A stretch of DNA of 64,000 nucleotides, taken from assembly GCF_002109385.1 (NCBI RefSeq), contig NZ_CP020814.1, forward strand, positions 1,449,501 to 1,513,500. The letters run 5' to 3'. Under the pieces are notes generated by a model. That model was not told the origin of the DNA, searched no databases, and saw only the letters and a program-made list of their open reading frames with translations. The position numbers and the translations under genes were made by a program. The DNA comes from Halalkalibacter krulwichiae. GTDB taxonomy: Bacteria > Bacillota > Bacilli > Bacillales > Bacillaceae_D. Of this stretch, positions 17,076 through 26,543 are shown piece after piece. Each line of letters opens with the position of its first letter. Position 1 is the stretch's first letter.

Positions 17076-19481
17076 TTATTTTCTAATAGCTATTTTTTTA
17101 TTGAAGCTTTGAATTGGCTCTAAATCTTCTAATTTGTTCCCATACACATTATAAAGCAACAAACTTTCTGGTACAGATAAGGTTAGCGAATAGGAGCGTG
17201 GTGGAAGTTGCGGTGCAGTAGCTTCAAAAAGAAAGCGTTGATTTCCTAATTGGTCGACGAATGTGAACTCTAGTTGATGTCCTGCTAATGTACCAAAGAG
17301 TGAGCGTGTGCCAGTGAGGATGACAAATTCATCCATTGTCACTTCCAATTGAATTGGTTGGCCTGGGCTTATCGCACCTTGGCTGATCAGTTGCACGGAT
17401 TCGATAGAAGGTTTAGGTGCATCTCCAAAACGATCCCACTTTAGAAATTCCGTGTTAAATTGAATATAATCCATATTCGTATTAGCAGTTGCTTCATAAA
17501 AAAGGCCAATGCGACCAGACTCTAAATTGGCCAGACTTGAATATCCATAATGCCCTTCTTTAACAAGCTGCTCATAACGCCAATCAATGCTATAGTTTGT
17601 TTCTCCATTGCTATACGTTCCGTCTTCTTCTATTAATCCAACTCTCACCGTTCCATTTACTCGGTTGTTAGGGTGGTTTGCACTTGAGAAAATAATCGCT
17701 TCTTTCCCATCTATCTGTCCATTGAAACGAATAGCAGACATTTGACTATAAGGTGCAACGAGTGCTTCTTCTGTTACAACTTCTTCATGCCATGTTTCTC
17801 CGCCATCAAAGCTTGTAGCAATTTGAGCAAAACCTGAATAGTTTCTCATGAACATTTTTAATTGCCCGTTTGGTATTTCGACAACTTGAGCCTCAGTTAT
17901 TTCATGAGAGTGGTTAGTGAAATCTTTTTCTCTTATTGTTTCTCCGTTCGGTAATAATCTTCCCTCATTAGGTGATTCCCCTCGATGCCAAGTTTTCCCG
18001 TTATCATCACTATAGACTACAGCACTTGCCTGTCTATTATGGTCATTTAGGAAGTAGACAGGAAAGACAATCCGTCCTTTGTGAGTTCCTTCTTTCAGTT
18101 GAATTCCGTTACCAGGTCCTACTCCTAAAAAAATCATCCATTCTTCTTTTGTTTCAGGATTTAGATCAATCGGTCCTGTCCAAGTTTCTCCTTCATCATC
18201 ACTAAAGTAGAGTTCGAGGTAAGAAGTTTTATAAGGTGTTAAAGGTGTTGTTGCACTGAAGATGTTATCGATCTTTTCATCGTCAAGGTAAAGGTCGCGA
18301 CGCTCATCTACGCGATAATTTGTCGCTTCATTATGTTGATTATACACAACGCCTTCTTCTCGAATCGTATATTCGTTTTCATCTTGATCGACTAAAAACA
18401 TATATGAGTTGCCATCAATTTCTTTAAAGCCTGTTCCTTTATAGGCATTATTGCCGAAGCCACCCATTAAGCCTGCTCCATTTGGAAAGCCATCAACTAA
18501 AGCAAAGATACGTTCATTCGTTTCATCTTGTGTGAAAGCTAAGTCAATGTTAGAAGCTTGATCCGGATAGGCATTAATAATAATTCCATCTGTTTCCCAA
18601 GTTTCTCCCTGGTCAAAGCTTCTTCTCACAGCTGCATGAATATCATTAGGTGAATCGCCTCCGTGGTTTACGCGGCGATCAATCCCAGCTAATAGTGTTC
18701 CATTCATCGTATAGTATAAAGCTGGAATCCGGTAGTTGTTTGAATCCATAAATCCTGGGTAGAAAATGCTAGAAGGTTCGGTGATAAAAGCATCGTCAGG
18801 GAGTGGATTTTCTAATGATTCATGATGCGTTTGACCGGTAATTTCAAGAAGATATTGATCATCAAGTGGTGTTGAATAAACTTCGGCAAAGTCAATATTT
18901 CCATTGAATAAATACTCGTTCCCTGATGAGCGCTCCGTTTTTCCTAATTTTGCGCTGTTTGGGCTATGAATGTTGTCTAGAAAAGCAATTTTTGATTGTT
19001 GATCTGAATGGACCAATTCACCATTTAAGAAATATTTATAGCCTTGATTTTTGTCAACGACGAGAGCAAGGGTATGAACGTAGTTTTCGGCTAATGAAAC
19101 AGAGCTTGTGCGAGTATGAATGTTGCTTTTTGGAAAATCGGGGCCTTGATAGCGATTTTCACTTCCGATTGTGCCAGGTGAAATGTATAAGTGAAAGTGA
19201 CTGTCTGGGAGTGTATTGTTACTTAGTGAGAACAAAGACATGAAGGATGAACCAGAATAGCGGAAGCGAACGATAATGGTTCCTTCGTCTAAGTCACTAA
19301 GCTCATCAACATATTCAGATAAATCTTTGCTTGTTCCGGTGCTTAGTTGAAGATTCTCATATCGAAGTAGGGGTGAAGGTTGTTCTGCAGCACCAACTGT
19401 TGTAACCGCTTGCAAACATAAAAAAGGCAACAATAAAAATGTGAAAATCATTAAACCATACATTTTACTTTGTTTCATCAT
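17076..19481 (-). CDS. Secreted sialidase (GH33) with N-terminal LamG-like domain
   Basis: An 801-residue exported enzyme. The Sec signal ends near A-A-E-Q (residue 31). Residues of about 40-220 form a concanavalin/LamG-like carbohydrate-binding domain and 235-720 a six-bladed propeller. The propeller has the Y-R-I-P motif (first triad Arg), the D-x-H stretch with the acid/base Asp, and four Asp-boxes (S-F-D-Q-G-E-T-W, S-D-D-E-G-E-T-W, S-D-D-N-G-K-T-W, S-F-D-G-G-E-T-W). Y-S-S-L near the end holds the nucleophilic Tyr. It releases N-acetylneuraminate from glycans outside the cell. No LPxTG anchor is seen. Start: ATG ATG behind GGAGG; either is possible. It supplies the SiaPQM importer. Confidence 0.92.
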   Translation of the reverse strand: MMKQSKMYGLMIFTFLLLPFLCLQAVTTVGAAEQPSPLLRYENLQLSTGTSKDLSEYVDELSDLDEGTIIVRFRYSGSSFMSLFSLSNNTLPDSHFHLYISPGTIGSENRYQGPDFPKSNIHTRTSSVSLAENYVHTLALVVDKNQGYKYFLNGELVHSDQQSKIAFLDNIHSPNSAKLGKTERSSGNEYLFNGNIDFAEVYSTPLDDQYLLEITGQTHHESLENPLPDDAFITEPSSIFYPGFMDSNNYRIPALYYTMNGTLLAGIDRRVNHGGDSPNDIHAAVRRSFDQGETWETDGIIINAYPDQASNIDLAFTQDETNERIFALVDGFPNGAGLMGGFGNNAYKGTGFKEIDGNSYMFLVDQDENEYTIREEGVVYNQHNEATNYRVDERRDLYLDDEKIDNIFSATTPLTPYKTSYLELYFSDDEGETWTGPIDLNPETKEEWMIFLGVGPGNGIQLKEGTHKGRIVFPVYFLNDHNRQASAVVYSDDNGKTWHRGESPNEGRLLPNGETIREKDFTNHSHEITEAQVVEIPNGQLKMFMRNYSGFAQIATSFDGGETWHEEVVTEEALVAPYSQMSAIRFNGQIDGKEAIIFSSANHPNNRVNGTVRVGLIEEDGTYSNGETNYSIDWRYEQLVKEGHYGYSSLANLESGRIGLFYEATANTNMDYIQFNTEFLKWDRFGDAPKPSIESVQLISQGAISPGQPIQLEVTMDEFVILTGTRSLFGTLAGHQLEFTFVDQLGNQRFLFEATAPQLPPRSYSLTLSVPESLLLYNVYGNKLEDLEPIQSFNKKIAIRK

Positions 19482-19684
19482 ATAACCTCCAAATGTAAAA
19501 GATTGGTCTAGCTCAACGGTGAAACGATGTTCCTCCTTTCGACGAAGTTAGAAGCCATGTAGATTTAAGTGAGTGTGCTGAGAAGAGGGCTTCAAAAATG
19601 TGGATGTTCATTAAAAAGGTATCATGATGACAATAGGTAGTCAATATATATTTTAAAAAAGGAGCTGCACTCCGTTTTGTGGGA

Positions 19685-19720
19685 TGAAAAAATGAACCTT
19701 GATCTAAGCAGGGTTCATTT
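19685..19720 (-). terminator. Terminator of the RpiR regulator gene
   Basis: AAATGAACCTTG (19690-19701) pairs with CAGGGTTCATTT (19709-19720), one G-U. On the minus strand it is followed by TTTTCATC. The sialidase downstream therefore needs its own promoter, which I could not place with confidence in 19482-19685. Confidence 0.75.
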
Positions 19721-19735
19721 TAAACGGATTGTTCA

Positions 19736-20584
19736 TTAGTACAATTTACTAGATATAACTTCTGCGACTTGCTCTTTATGCTGTTTCGCCTTGTCGTACA
19801 TATTCATTGTAATGCCTGTGCATAAAAGGTCAATGATGAAGAGCTGAGAGACTTTTGATACGAGTGAGCCACTGTCCAATGGATTTTCTTTAGCTGATGT
19901 AAGCAACACCTGATCAGAGTATTTCGTTAGTGGAGAATTTGTATAGTTTGTTATCGCGATGACTTTCGCTCCTTTTTCTTTTGCATTTTGAACGGCATCG
20001 ACAATATCCTTTGTACTACCTGTTAAACTGATCGCGACGACAATTGAATTTTCATTCATCGAAACGGTTCTCATCACTTGCATATGAGAATCAGTAATGA
20101 CTTCAATGTTCTTTCCGATTCGGAGTAATCGATTTTGCATATCTAAACCTGCTATCCCAGAAGCTGAAATGCCAAATACGACGATATCGTTACTTGATGC
20201 GATTAAATCAATGCTTTTCTGCAATTCTTGCATATTGGTTAATTGCTCTGTATTTTCAATTGCTTGCAACATATTATTTTTTACTTTATCAATAAAGGTT
20301 TCATCATGATCGGACTTCTGGACGGAAGCTAACTCTTGCGCAAGGGCAAACTTAAAATCTTGATATCCTTTAAACCCTATTTTTCTACAGAATCTAAGAA
20401 CAGTCGATTCACCCGTTTTACAGGCTAATGCAATCTCGGTCAATGATTGATAAATCACTTCTTCAAAATGCTCTAGTACAAAATCATAAACTTTCTTTTC
20501 CGACTTCGTAAATTCTTGCTTGCTTCTTTCCATTAAAACCGTTAGTTTAGGATGATTTCCTGTTAATAACTCGTCATTTGTCAC
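19736..20584 (-). CDS. MurR/RpiR-family regulator of sialic acid catabolism
   Basis: A 282-residue regulator. The N-terminal HTH_6 domain (1-80) has S-E-K-K-V-Y-D-F-V and T-G-E-S-T-V-L-R-F-C-R-K-I-G-F-K-G-Y. The SIS sugar-phosphate domain (about 115-250) has G-I-S-A-S-G-I-A, I-S-L-T-G-S-T-K-D and I-A-I-T-N-Y-T. RpiR proteins sense phosphosugars such as GlcNAc-6-P or ManNAc-6-P. I use GTG at 20584, which has AAGGAAGG six to seven bases upstream; a longer frame to 20680 adds 32 non-homologous residues. Lying between the sialidase and the divergent nan operon, it probably controls both. Confidence 0.88.
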   Translation of the reverse strand: MTNDELLTGNHPKLTVLMERSKQEFTKSEKKVYDFVLEHFEEVIYQSLTEIALACKTGESTVLRFCRKIGFKGYQDFKFALAQELASVQKSDHDETFIDKVKNNMLQAIENTEQLTNMQELQKSIDLIASSNDIVVFGISASGIAGLDMQNRLLRIGKNIEVITDSHMQVMRTVSMNENSIVVAISLTGSTKDIVDAVQNAKEKGAKVIAITNYTNSPLTKYSDQVLLTSAKENPLDSGSLVSKVSQLFIIDLLCTGITMNMYDKAKQHKEQVAEVISSKLY

Positions 20585-20694
20585 ACGTAACCTTCCTTTC
20601 TTTTTATTAAGTTCTTTTATCGTACATGAATAAAAGTAGTTTGTGTAGTCATTATAAATCATTTTGGTGCGAAACTCCAAAAATAAAAAAGTTA

Positions 20695-20723
20695 TTGACT
20701 AGTTGTTTTCTTTTGGTTAAGAT
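20695..20723 (+). promoter_or_regulatory. Promoter of the nan operon
   Basis: TTGACT (20695-20700) and TAAGAT (20718-20723) with a 17-base spacer form a good sigma-A promoter 179 bases upstream of nanE. The gap between rpiR and nanE (20585-20901) holds this promoter and a cre-like site and nothing else that I recognise. Confidence 0.65.
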
Positions 20724-20735
20724 TAAGTCACAACA

Positions 20736-20749
20736 TGCAAGCGCTTACT
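20736..20749 (+). promoter_or_regulatory. cre-like operator downstream of the nan promoter
   Basis: TGCAAGCGCTTACT matches the cre consensus at 12 of 14 positions and sits just after the expected transcription start. GCAAGCGCTT could equally be a half-symmetric site for the RpiR regulator. Confidence 0.5.
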
Positions 20750-20901
20750 AAAACGTGAAGTATATTTTCGAATGGTAGGTGATGGATGTGTTACAAGGTG
20801 GTTGAAAGTTTGAAAGGTAGATTAGGAGTACAAAGCACCATTCTATTCTCCTAAAATTACTGAAAAGGTGAACAGATTGAAATGAATTGGAGATGTAAGA
20901 A

Positions 20902-21591
20902 ATGAAAAGTAAATTAATTGTGTCATGCCAAGCTTTAGAAGGAGAACCTCTTCATAGTCCGTTTATCATGTCTAAAATGGCTTTGGCAGCTTATGAAGGG
21001 GGAGCTGGTGGAATACGTGCAAACAGCGTCATTGACATCCAAGCGATTAAACAGGAAGTAGATTTGCCGATCATTGGAATTATCAAACGAGATTTTGAAG
21101 GTAGTGACGTTTTCATTACACCGACGTTAAAAGAAGTAGATGAACTAGTTGCAGAGGGGGTTGATATCATTGCTTTTGATGCTACATTAAGAGAGCGCCC
21201 TGATAGCAAAACAATTGAAGAGTTTATTGGAACAATAAAGATGAAATATCCGAATCAAAAATTTATGGCAGACATTTCAACAGTAGAAGAAGCAATAAAT
21301 GCTGAAAAGTTAGGTGTTGATTATGTTGGCACGACCCTTGTTGGCTATACTGAGTATACAAAAGAACATGATCCACTCGAAATCTTAGAACATGTCGTAA
21401 AACAAGTTACGATACCGGTTATAGCTGAAGGAAATATCAATACACCAGAAAAAGCTAGGAAAGCTTTGGAGTTAGGAGCAAGTGCTGTTGTTGTTGGAAG
21501 CGCGGTCACGCGTCCTAAATATATCACTGAGTCCTTTTATAAGGAAATGGAAAAATCCTTTAAACGAAAAGAAAAGGGGAGTCTATTATGA
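20902..21591 (+). CDS. nanE: N-acetylmannosamine-6-phosphate 2-epimerase
   Basis: A 229-residue TIM-barrel epimerase converting ManNAc-6-P to GlcNAc-6-P. Family motifs are visible: [11 protein letters not shown] near the start, G-G-A-G-G-I-R-A-N (residues 33-41), P-I-I-G-I-I-K-R-D near 56-64, and near the C-terminus A-E-G-N-I-N-T-P with V-V-G-S-A-V-T-R-P. Length fits NanE of Firmicutes. It is the first gene of the nan operon. Its stop overlaps the start of the TRAP binding-protein gene by four bases (ATGA), giving tight coupling. Confidence 0.95.
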   Translation: MKSKLIVSCQALEGEPLHSPFIMSKMALAAYEGGAGGIRANSVIDIQAIKQEVDLPIIGIIKRDFEGSDVFITPTLKEVDELVAEGVDIIAFDATLRERPDSKTIEEFIGTIKMKYPNQKFMADISTVEEAINAEKLGVDYVGTTLVGYTEYTKEHDPLEILEHVVKQVTIPVIAEGNINTPEKARKALELGASAVVVGSAVTRPKYITESFYKEMEKSFKRKEKGSLL

Positions 21592-22619
21592 AAAAAATGT
21601 TAAAAGTAATGGTACTTGGGGTGGGAATGTTATTAGCTGCATGTGGGGGAGAGAATACATCCACTCAAGAAAACGAAACGAGTCCTTCTGGAAGTGCTGA
21701 CGCAGAAATCAATCTTAAATTTGGAATGGTAGCTGGAACGCAATCAAATGAATACAAAGCTGCACAGTTTTTAGCTGATTATGTTAAAGAACAAAGCGAA
21801 GGTTCCTTTACAATTGATCTATTTCCAGATGCACAACTTGGTGATGATCGAGCTATGCTTGATCAGCTACAAGATGGAACGCTAGATGTAACCTTTTCAG
21901 AGACAGGTAGATTTGGTATTTGGGTGCCTAAAGCAACAATACTTGGCCTTCCTTATATCGTAGAAGACTACGATCATCTACATCGTGTAATTTATGATAC
22001 AGAATATGGTCAAAACTTGCATGAAGAATTGATCAATGACTTCAACCTTCGTGTCGTTGGAACCGCTTATAACGGTACTCGTCAAACAACAACAAACAAA
22101 GAAATTAACTCTCTTGATGATATGAAAGGTCTAAAACTTCGAGTGCCTGAAGCCCAAACTCTATTAGATTATGCTTCTTACACGGGTGCTGCACCAACTC
22201 CGATGGCATTTACTGAAGTGTACCTTGCTTTACAGACGAACGCAGTAGATGGACAAGAGAATCCGTTGTCGACAATCGAAACTACTAAGTTTTACGAAGT
22301 TCAAGACTATTTAGCTATGACGAATCATGTCGTCAATGATGCCAACTATGTTGTTTCAGAATCTACGTGGGAAAGCCTTTCTGCAGAGCAACAAGAGCTA
22401 TTAACAGAAGCGATTGAAGAAGCGGTAGCGTATCATACGGATCTATTTGAAACAGAAGAAGCAGAATTGGTTGCTTATTTTGAAGAGCAAGGCGTGACGA
22501 TCACATATCCAGATTTAGATGAATTTAGAAATGCCGTATCAGAGGCGTATCCTAAATATTTAGAAGAAATCGGTGAAGGTGCAGAAGAGTATATGGAACA
22601 AATTGAAAATGTTCGATAA
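21588..22619 (+). CDS. siaP: TRAP transporter sialic acid-binding lipoprotein (SiaP-like)
   Basis: A 343-residue DctP-family protein. The lipobox L-A-A-C gives lipid anchor Cys19. Residues expected for Neu5Ac binding by SiaP are present: the T-R-Q-T-T segment, the L-K-L-R-V-P strand whose Arg binds the carboxylate, and D-G-Q-E-N-P-L with the conserved Asn. This, plus the nan neighbours, makes sialic acid the likely ligand. In Gram-positive bacteria the protein is tethered to the outer membrane face. The start codon overlaps the nanE stop. It delivers substrate to the two membrane subunits that follow. Confidence 0.9.
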   Translation: MKKMLKVMVLGVGMLLAACGGENTSTQENETSPSGSADAEINLKFGMVAGTQSNEYKAAQFLADYVKEQSEGSFTIDLFPDAQLGDDRAMLDQLQDGTLDVTFSETGRFGIWVPKATILGLPYIVEDYDHLHRVIYDTEYGQNLHEELINDFNLRVVGTAYNGTRQTTTNKEINSLDDMKGLKLRVPEAQTLLDYASYTGAAPTPMAFTEVYLALQTNAVDGQENPLSTIETTKFYEVQDYLAMTNHVVNDANYVVSESTWESLSAEQQELLTEAIEEAVAYHTDLFETEEAELVAYFEEQGVTITYPDLDEFRNAVSEAYPKYLEEIGEGAEEYMEQIENVR

Positions 22620-22646
22620 ATAAAAGAGGTGCAGGTGGGATATGGG

Positions 22647-23126
22647 ATGAAAAAATTAGTTAATAATTTTGAAGAGGTCATAGGCGGATGCTTGTTCATT
22701 GGAATGTTTATTATATTGGTTGCTCAAATTTTTTCGCGTCAGTTTTTAAACATGCCCTTGATCTGGTCTGAAGAACTAGCAAAGCTGATCTTCATCTACG
22801 TAGGGTTACTTGGAGTCACTGCTTGTATAAAAGATAAAAGTCATGTTGCCATTGACTTCTTTGTTCAAAAACTCCCACCTGCGTTCCAAAAAGCGATCTA
22901 CGTCTTCAACCAGTTATTAATTTTAGCAGCATTGATTACGATTTTGATCATTAGTATTCGTATTACGGGGAGGCAGGCCCCCATTGATATGGTTTCATTA
23001 GGAATTTCTTACGTATATATGTACATGGCCCTACCAATCTTTTCGGTATTGATGATCCTTCGATTAATCCAACGAAATGTACTTGATTATCTAGCCTGGA
23101 GAAACAAGAAGGGTGGGGTGGTGTAA
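22647..23126 (+). CDS. siaQ: TRAP transporter small permease (SiaQ/DctQ)
   Basis: A 159-residue membrane protein with four predicted helices. The DctQ pattern R-Q-F-L-N-M-P-L-I-W-S-E-E-L-A-K-L-I-F lies near residues 30-50, and K-D-K-S-H-V-A-I-D at 68-76. It scaffolds the large permease. The ATG at 22647 has GGTGGG seven bases upstream; a GTG at 22629 is in frame. It ends directly before the large subunit gene, with no gap. Confidence 0.88.
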   Translation: MKKLVNNFEEVIGGCLFIGMFIILVAQIFSRQFLNMPLIWSEELAKLIFIYVGLLGVTACIKDKSHVAIDFFVQKLPPAFQKAIYVFNQLLILAALITILIISIRITGRQAPIDMVSLGISYVYMYMALPIFSVLMILRLIQRNVLDYLAWRNKKGGVV

Positions 23127-24403
23127 ATGAGTGTAATAGCAATCTTTATTATATGGTTATTTTTATTATTGCTTAGTGTTCCTGTCGGCTTTTCATTAAT
23201 TGTTGTTGCGTTTCTTTACTTTGTAACAGGTGACTGGAACTTAGTGTATGCTTCAGGTGCTAAACTGATTTCTGGTATTGATAGTTTTGCGCTCTTAGCT
23301 GTTCCCTTTTTCATCTTGACAGGAAGTTTAATGAATTCATCAGGGATAACAGATCGAATCTTCAACTTTGCACGTTCTTTAGTCGGTCATTTCACTGGTG
23401 GCATGGGTCATGTAAATATTATGGCTAGTTTAATGTTTTCTGGGATGTCCGGGTCTGCGTTGGCTGATGCGGGGGGTTAGGGCAGCTGGAAATTCGAACG
23501 ATGAGAAAAGCTGGTTATGATGATGATTATAATGGAGGGTTAACAGCCGCCTCTGCGATTATTGGACCGCTTGTACCACCAAGTATCCCGATGATCATTT
23601 ATGCGATTATTGCAGGTCAATCGGTTGCACAAATGTTCTTGGCTGGTATTATTCCAGGAATTCTATGTGCTTTTGCTCTTATGACGGTAGCTTATTATTT
23701 GGCTAAGAAAAGAAACTATCCTTTGATCCCTAAAGCAACTGGTAAGGAATGTTTGCATTACTTTTACAAAGCATTTTGGGCATTGATGACGCCTGTTATT
23801 ATTATTGGTGGAATCTTCTCAGGCTATTTCACTCCAACTGAAGCTGCAGTAGTGACAACGGTGTACGCTATGGTTCTTGGATTTTTTGTATACCGTGAAC
23901 TAACAATTAAGAAGTTGTTTAAAAATGTTATCGACTTCTTAAAGCTAACGGGTGTAGTCGTTTTGATGATTATGGGTGTAGAGTTTTTTGGACAAATGAT
24001 TGCGCGTGAACGAGTTCCAGCACAAGTAGCTGAATTTTTCCTGAATGTAACCGACAATCAATTCCTTTTATTATTACTTATTGTCCTTTTATTACTAGTG
24101 TTAGGTACATTTATCGAATCTTTAGCTCTGCTGATTTTACTCGTACCAATTTTAGTTCCGGTAGCTGTAAATGCAGGGGTAGATCCAATCTTCTTTGGAG
24201 TTATCGTCATCTTGACGTTAATGATTGGTATTTTAACTCCACCGATGGGGATGGCGCTCTTTGTCGTAGCGAGGGCAGGTGAGATGCCAGTTGGCACAAT
24301 CATTCGAGGGGTCATTCCGTTTCTCGTTCCACTATTCCTAACGGTGATTTTACTAATCATATTCCCAGAAATAGTAATGTTCCTACCAAATTTATTTGGT
24401 TAA
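23127..24403 (+). pseudogene. siaM: TRAP transporter large permease (SiaM/DctM), one-base frameshift
   Basis: Two consecutive frames (23127-23480 and from 23478 to 24403) together encode a normal 425-residue DctM. The first ends at ...A-L-A-D-A-G-G and the second continues [14 protein letters not shown], exactly the DctM sequence expected there. The break lies in a run of six G (23471-23476); a seventh G restores the frame. DctM forms the transport channel with about 11-12 helices, so as written the importer would not work. Every other part is intact, with no additional stops. A sequencing error, a very recent mutation or G-tract slippage are the possible explanations. No other intact Neu5Ac importer is in this window. 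Confidence 0.85.
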
Positions 24404-24430
24404 TTTGTTTCAGATAAAGGGTTGATAAAA

Positions 24431-25336
24431 ATGAATTTTGCAGCAATTGATATTGGTGGAACAACGATTAAATATGCACTAGTAACAGAACATGGTGAAA
24501 TAAGCGAAAAAGCAGCAGTACCAACACCTAAAACAGGAAAAAAAGCAATGGTAGATCAGTTGGTTGAAATCTGTAAGCGGCTTGATGCTAGAAAGAAAAT
24601 CGATGCTGTGGCCATTAGTTCGGCAGGTCAAATTAATAGCCAAACAGGTGAAGTCATATTTGCTACGGATGCGATACCAGAATATGCAGGACTGAACATC
24701 ATAGAAGAGTTGGAATCACGACTGAACAAGCCTGTTACAGTAGAAAATGATGTACATTGTGCTGCTTTAGGTGAGTATTGGGTAGGTGCGGCTAAAGGAA
24801 ATGACAACTTCTTATGTTTAACATTTGGAACAGGTATCGGAGGAGCGGTCGTTAATAATGGCTTGATCTATCATGGTTCTACTTATTCAGCTGCCGAATT
24901 TGGTCATATTACTTTGTATCCTAATGGTTTGTCCTGTGTTTGTGGGGACCATGGTTGTTTAGAGATGTATGCTTCAAGCCTTGCTTTGGAAAAGAGGATC
25001 ATGGATTTGACAGGACGAACTCAAGAAACTTTACCGATTTTTTTTGAAGAGGCTAGAAGTGGGAACATAGTTATAGAAGGGGTCATTGATTCATGGGTAG
25101 AAGATATAGCAGCTGGATTAAAAACACTTATTCACTCCTTTAATCCAAAGCAAATCGTCATTGGTGGTGGCATTTCAGCACAAGGTGAATACTTAATTAG
25201 CAAAATCCAAAAGAGTACGTACGCACGAATTATGCCATCTTTCAGCAAACAGCTTACCATTGACATGGCACAAAAAACGAATGACGCAAATTTACTGGGT
25301 GCTGTATATCATTCCTTAAAAGTGGTGTTTCCTTGA
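24431..25336 (+). CDS. nanK: ROK-family kinase, probable N-acetylmannosamine kinase
   Basis: A 301-residue ROK sugar kinase. D-I-G-G-T-T at residues 6-11 binds the ATP phosphate. G-T-G-I-G-G-A-V follows the catalytic E-N-D-V-H region, and the zinc motif reads C-V-C-G-D-H-G-C-L-E. In this operon it fits phosphorylation of ManNAc, produced by NanA, to ManNAc-6-P, the substrate of NanE. Glucokinase or GlcNAc kinase activity cannot be excluded from sequence. The ATG at 24431 has AAAGGG nine bases upstream; a TTG at 24422 is in frame but less likely. Confidence 0.85.
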   Translation: MNFAAIDIGGTTIKYALVTEHGEISEKAAVPTPKTGKKAMVDQLVEICKRLDARKKIDAVAISSAGQINSQTGEVIFATDAIPEYAGLNIIEELESRLNKPVTVENDVHCAALGEYWVGAAKGNDNFLCLTFGTGIGGAVVNNGLIYHGSTYSAAEFGHITLYPNGLSCVCGDHGCLEMYASSLALEKRIMDLTGRTQETLPIFFEEARSGNIVIEGVIDSWVEDIAAGLKTLIHSFNPKQIVIGGGISAQGEYLISKIQKSTYARIMPSFSKQLTIDMAQKTNDANLLGAVYHSLKVVFP

Positions 25337-25409
25337 AGAAAGGAGCACCATTTTCAACTAACAGTACAATGAAAAAATATGTAAATAGAAGGGAAGAAAG
25401 GAGCTTCTA

Positions 25410-25556
25410 ATGAGAGAGATTTCTGACCAAACTCTAATAGAAGCCTATTACGAAGCTCTAAAATTAAACTTGGATCTTGACTTTATCTTACTATTAGAAA
25501 AAGAATTAGCTTACAGGAAGTTACTCAATCCCAAAGCTGAAACTCATCCGACATAG
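25410..25556 (+). CDS. sda: Sda-like sporulation checkpoint protein (48 aa)
   Basis: A 48-codon frame with a good AAAGGAG site six bases before ATG. Its layout matches B. subtilis Sda (46 aa): M-R-x-x-S-D-x-x-L-I-E-x-Y at the start, A-x-x-x-N-L-x-x-D-F-I-x-L-x-E-x-E in the middle and an R near residue 36. This is the helical hairpin which in B. subtilis Sda binds the histidine kinases KinA/KinB and blocks autophosphorylation. The last 10 residues differ. It sits between nanK and nanA on the same strand with no terminator, so it is probably transcribed with the nan genes. The placement is unusual; canonical sda is a stand-alone DnaA-regulated gene. No DnaA boxes were recognised next to it. Confidence 0.75.
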   Translation: MREISDQTLIEAYYEALKLNLDLDFILLLEKELAYRKLLNPKAETHPT

Positions 25557-25640
25557 GTATTCATTTAGAGATGTGTGTTTACTAGAGTTTAATAGAATAG
25601 TAAAAAAACGTGTAAATTAAAGGATTAGGAGAGGGTAATA

Positions 25641-26507
25641 ATGAAAGGTATTATAACAGCTTTAATGGTTTCATATGACCAAGATGGGAACCTTAATGAA
25701 AAAGGGTTAAGAGAAATTATTCGATATAATGTAGATGTTTGTAAGGTAGATGGTTTGTACGTCAACGGAAGCACAGGCGAAAATTTTATGATTTCAACAG
25801 AAGAGAAAAAGGAAATCTTCCGTATTACAAAGGATGAAGTAAAAGGGCAAGTCCCGTTAATCGCTCAAGTTGGTTCTGTTAATTTAAGAGAAGCGATTGA
25901 TTTAGCCAAATATGCAACAGATTTAGGATACGACGCTCTTTCAGCAGTTACTCCTTTTTATTACAAGTTTAATTTTAATGAAATTAAACATTACTATAAC
26001 AGCATTATTAATGCGGTAGATAACAAAATGATTATTTATTCGATTCCATTCTTAACTGGTGTGAACATGAGCCTCGATCAATTTGCTGAGCTCTTTGAAA
26101 ATGAGAAAATTATCGGAGTGAAGTTTACAGCTGGTGATTTTTATCTGTTAGAAAGAATGAGAAAGAAATTTCCAGAGAAATTGATTTATGGTGGCTTTGA
26201 TGAAATGCTTCTTCCTGCTACGGTTCTAGGGATTGATGGAGCCATCGGCAGTACGTTTAATGTAAATGGACAACGTGCAAGGCAGATTTTTGAATTAGGC
26301 AAGCAAGGAAAAATAGAAGAAGCAAGAGAAATTCAACATGTAACCAATGACTTAATCTCTGAAATCTTAGATAATGGATTATATCAAACGATAAAAGAAA
26401 TGTTAAAAGAAAAAGGTGTCGATGCTGGTTTCTGCCGTGAACCAATGGAGAAGCTTTCAGAGGAAAGAATTGCCAAGGCACGTTCAATCGCAAAGAACCA
26501 TTTATAG
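25641..26507 (+). CDS. nanA: N-acetylneuraminate lyase
   Basis: A 288-residue class I aldolase of the DHDPS/NAL family that splits Neu5Ac into ManNAc and pyruvate. G-S-T-G-E at 43-47 binds the pyruvate carboxylate, Tyr133 in I-Y-S-I-P is the proton relay, and the Schiff-base Lys161 is in G-V-K-F-T. The G-S-T-G-E-N-F version and V-K-F-T are typical of sialate lyases rather than dihydrodipicolinate synthase. It is preceded by a GGAGAGGG site. Together with NanK, NanE, NagA and NagB it completes the path to fructose-6-phosphate. Confidence 0.93.
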   Translation: MKGIITALMVSYDQDGNLNEKGLREIIRYNVDVCKVDGLYVNGSTGENFMISTEEKKEIFRITKDEVKGQVPLIAQVGSVNLREAIDLAKYATDLGYDALSAVTPFYYKFNFNEIKHYYNSIINAVDNKMIIYSIPFLTGVNMSLDQFAELFENEKIIGVKFTAGDFYLLERMRKKFPEKLIYGGFDEMLLPATVLGIDGAIGSTFNVNGQRARQIFELGKQGKIEEAREIQHVTNDLISEILDNGLYQTIKEMLKEKGVDAGFCREPMEKLSEERIAKARSIAKNHL

Positions 26508-26543
26508 TCTCTTAAACAAAGCACGTGTGAAGGAGTACGTAAA

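Noticed and set aside
23501-24403. Two separate proteins for the siaM halves
   Set aside because: The second half has no ribosome site, and the junction residues match DctM continuously when one G is added, so it is one broken gene.
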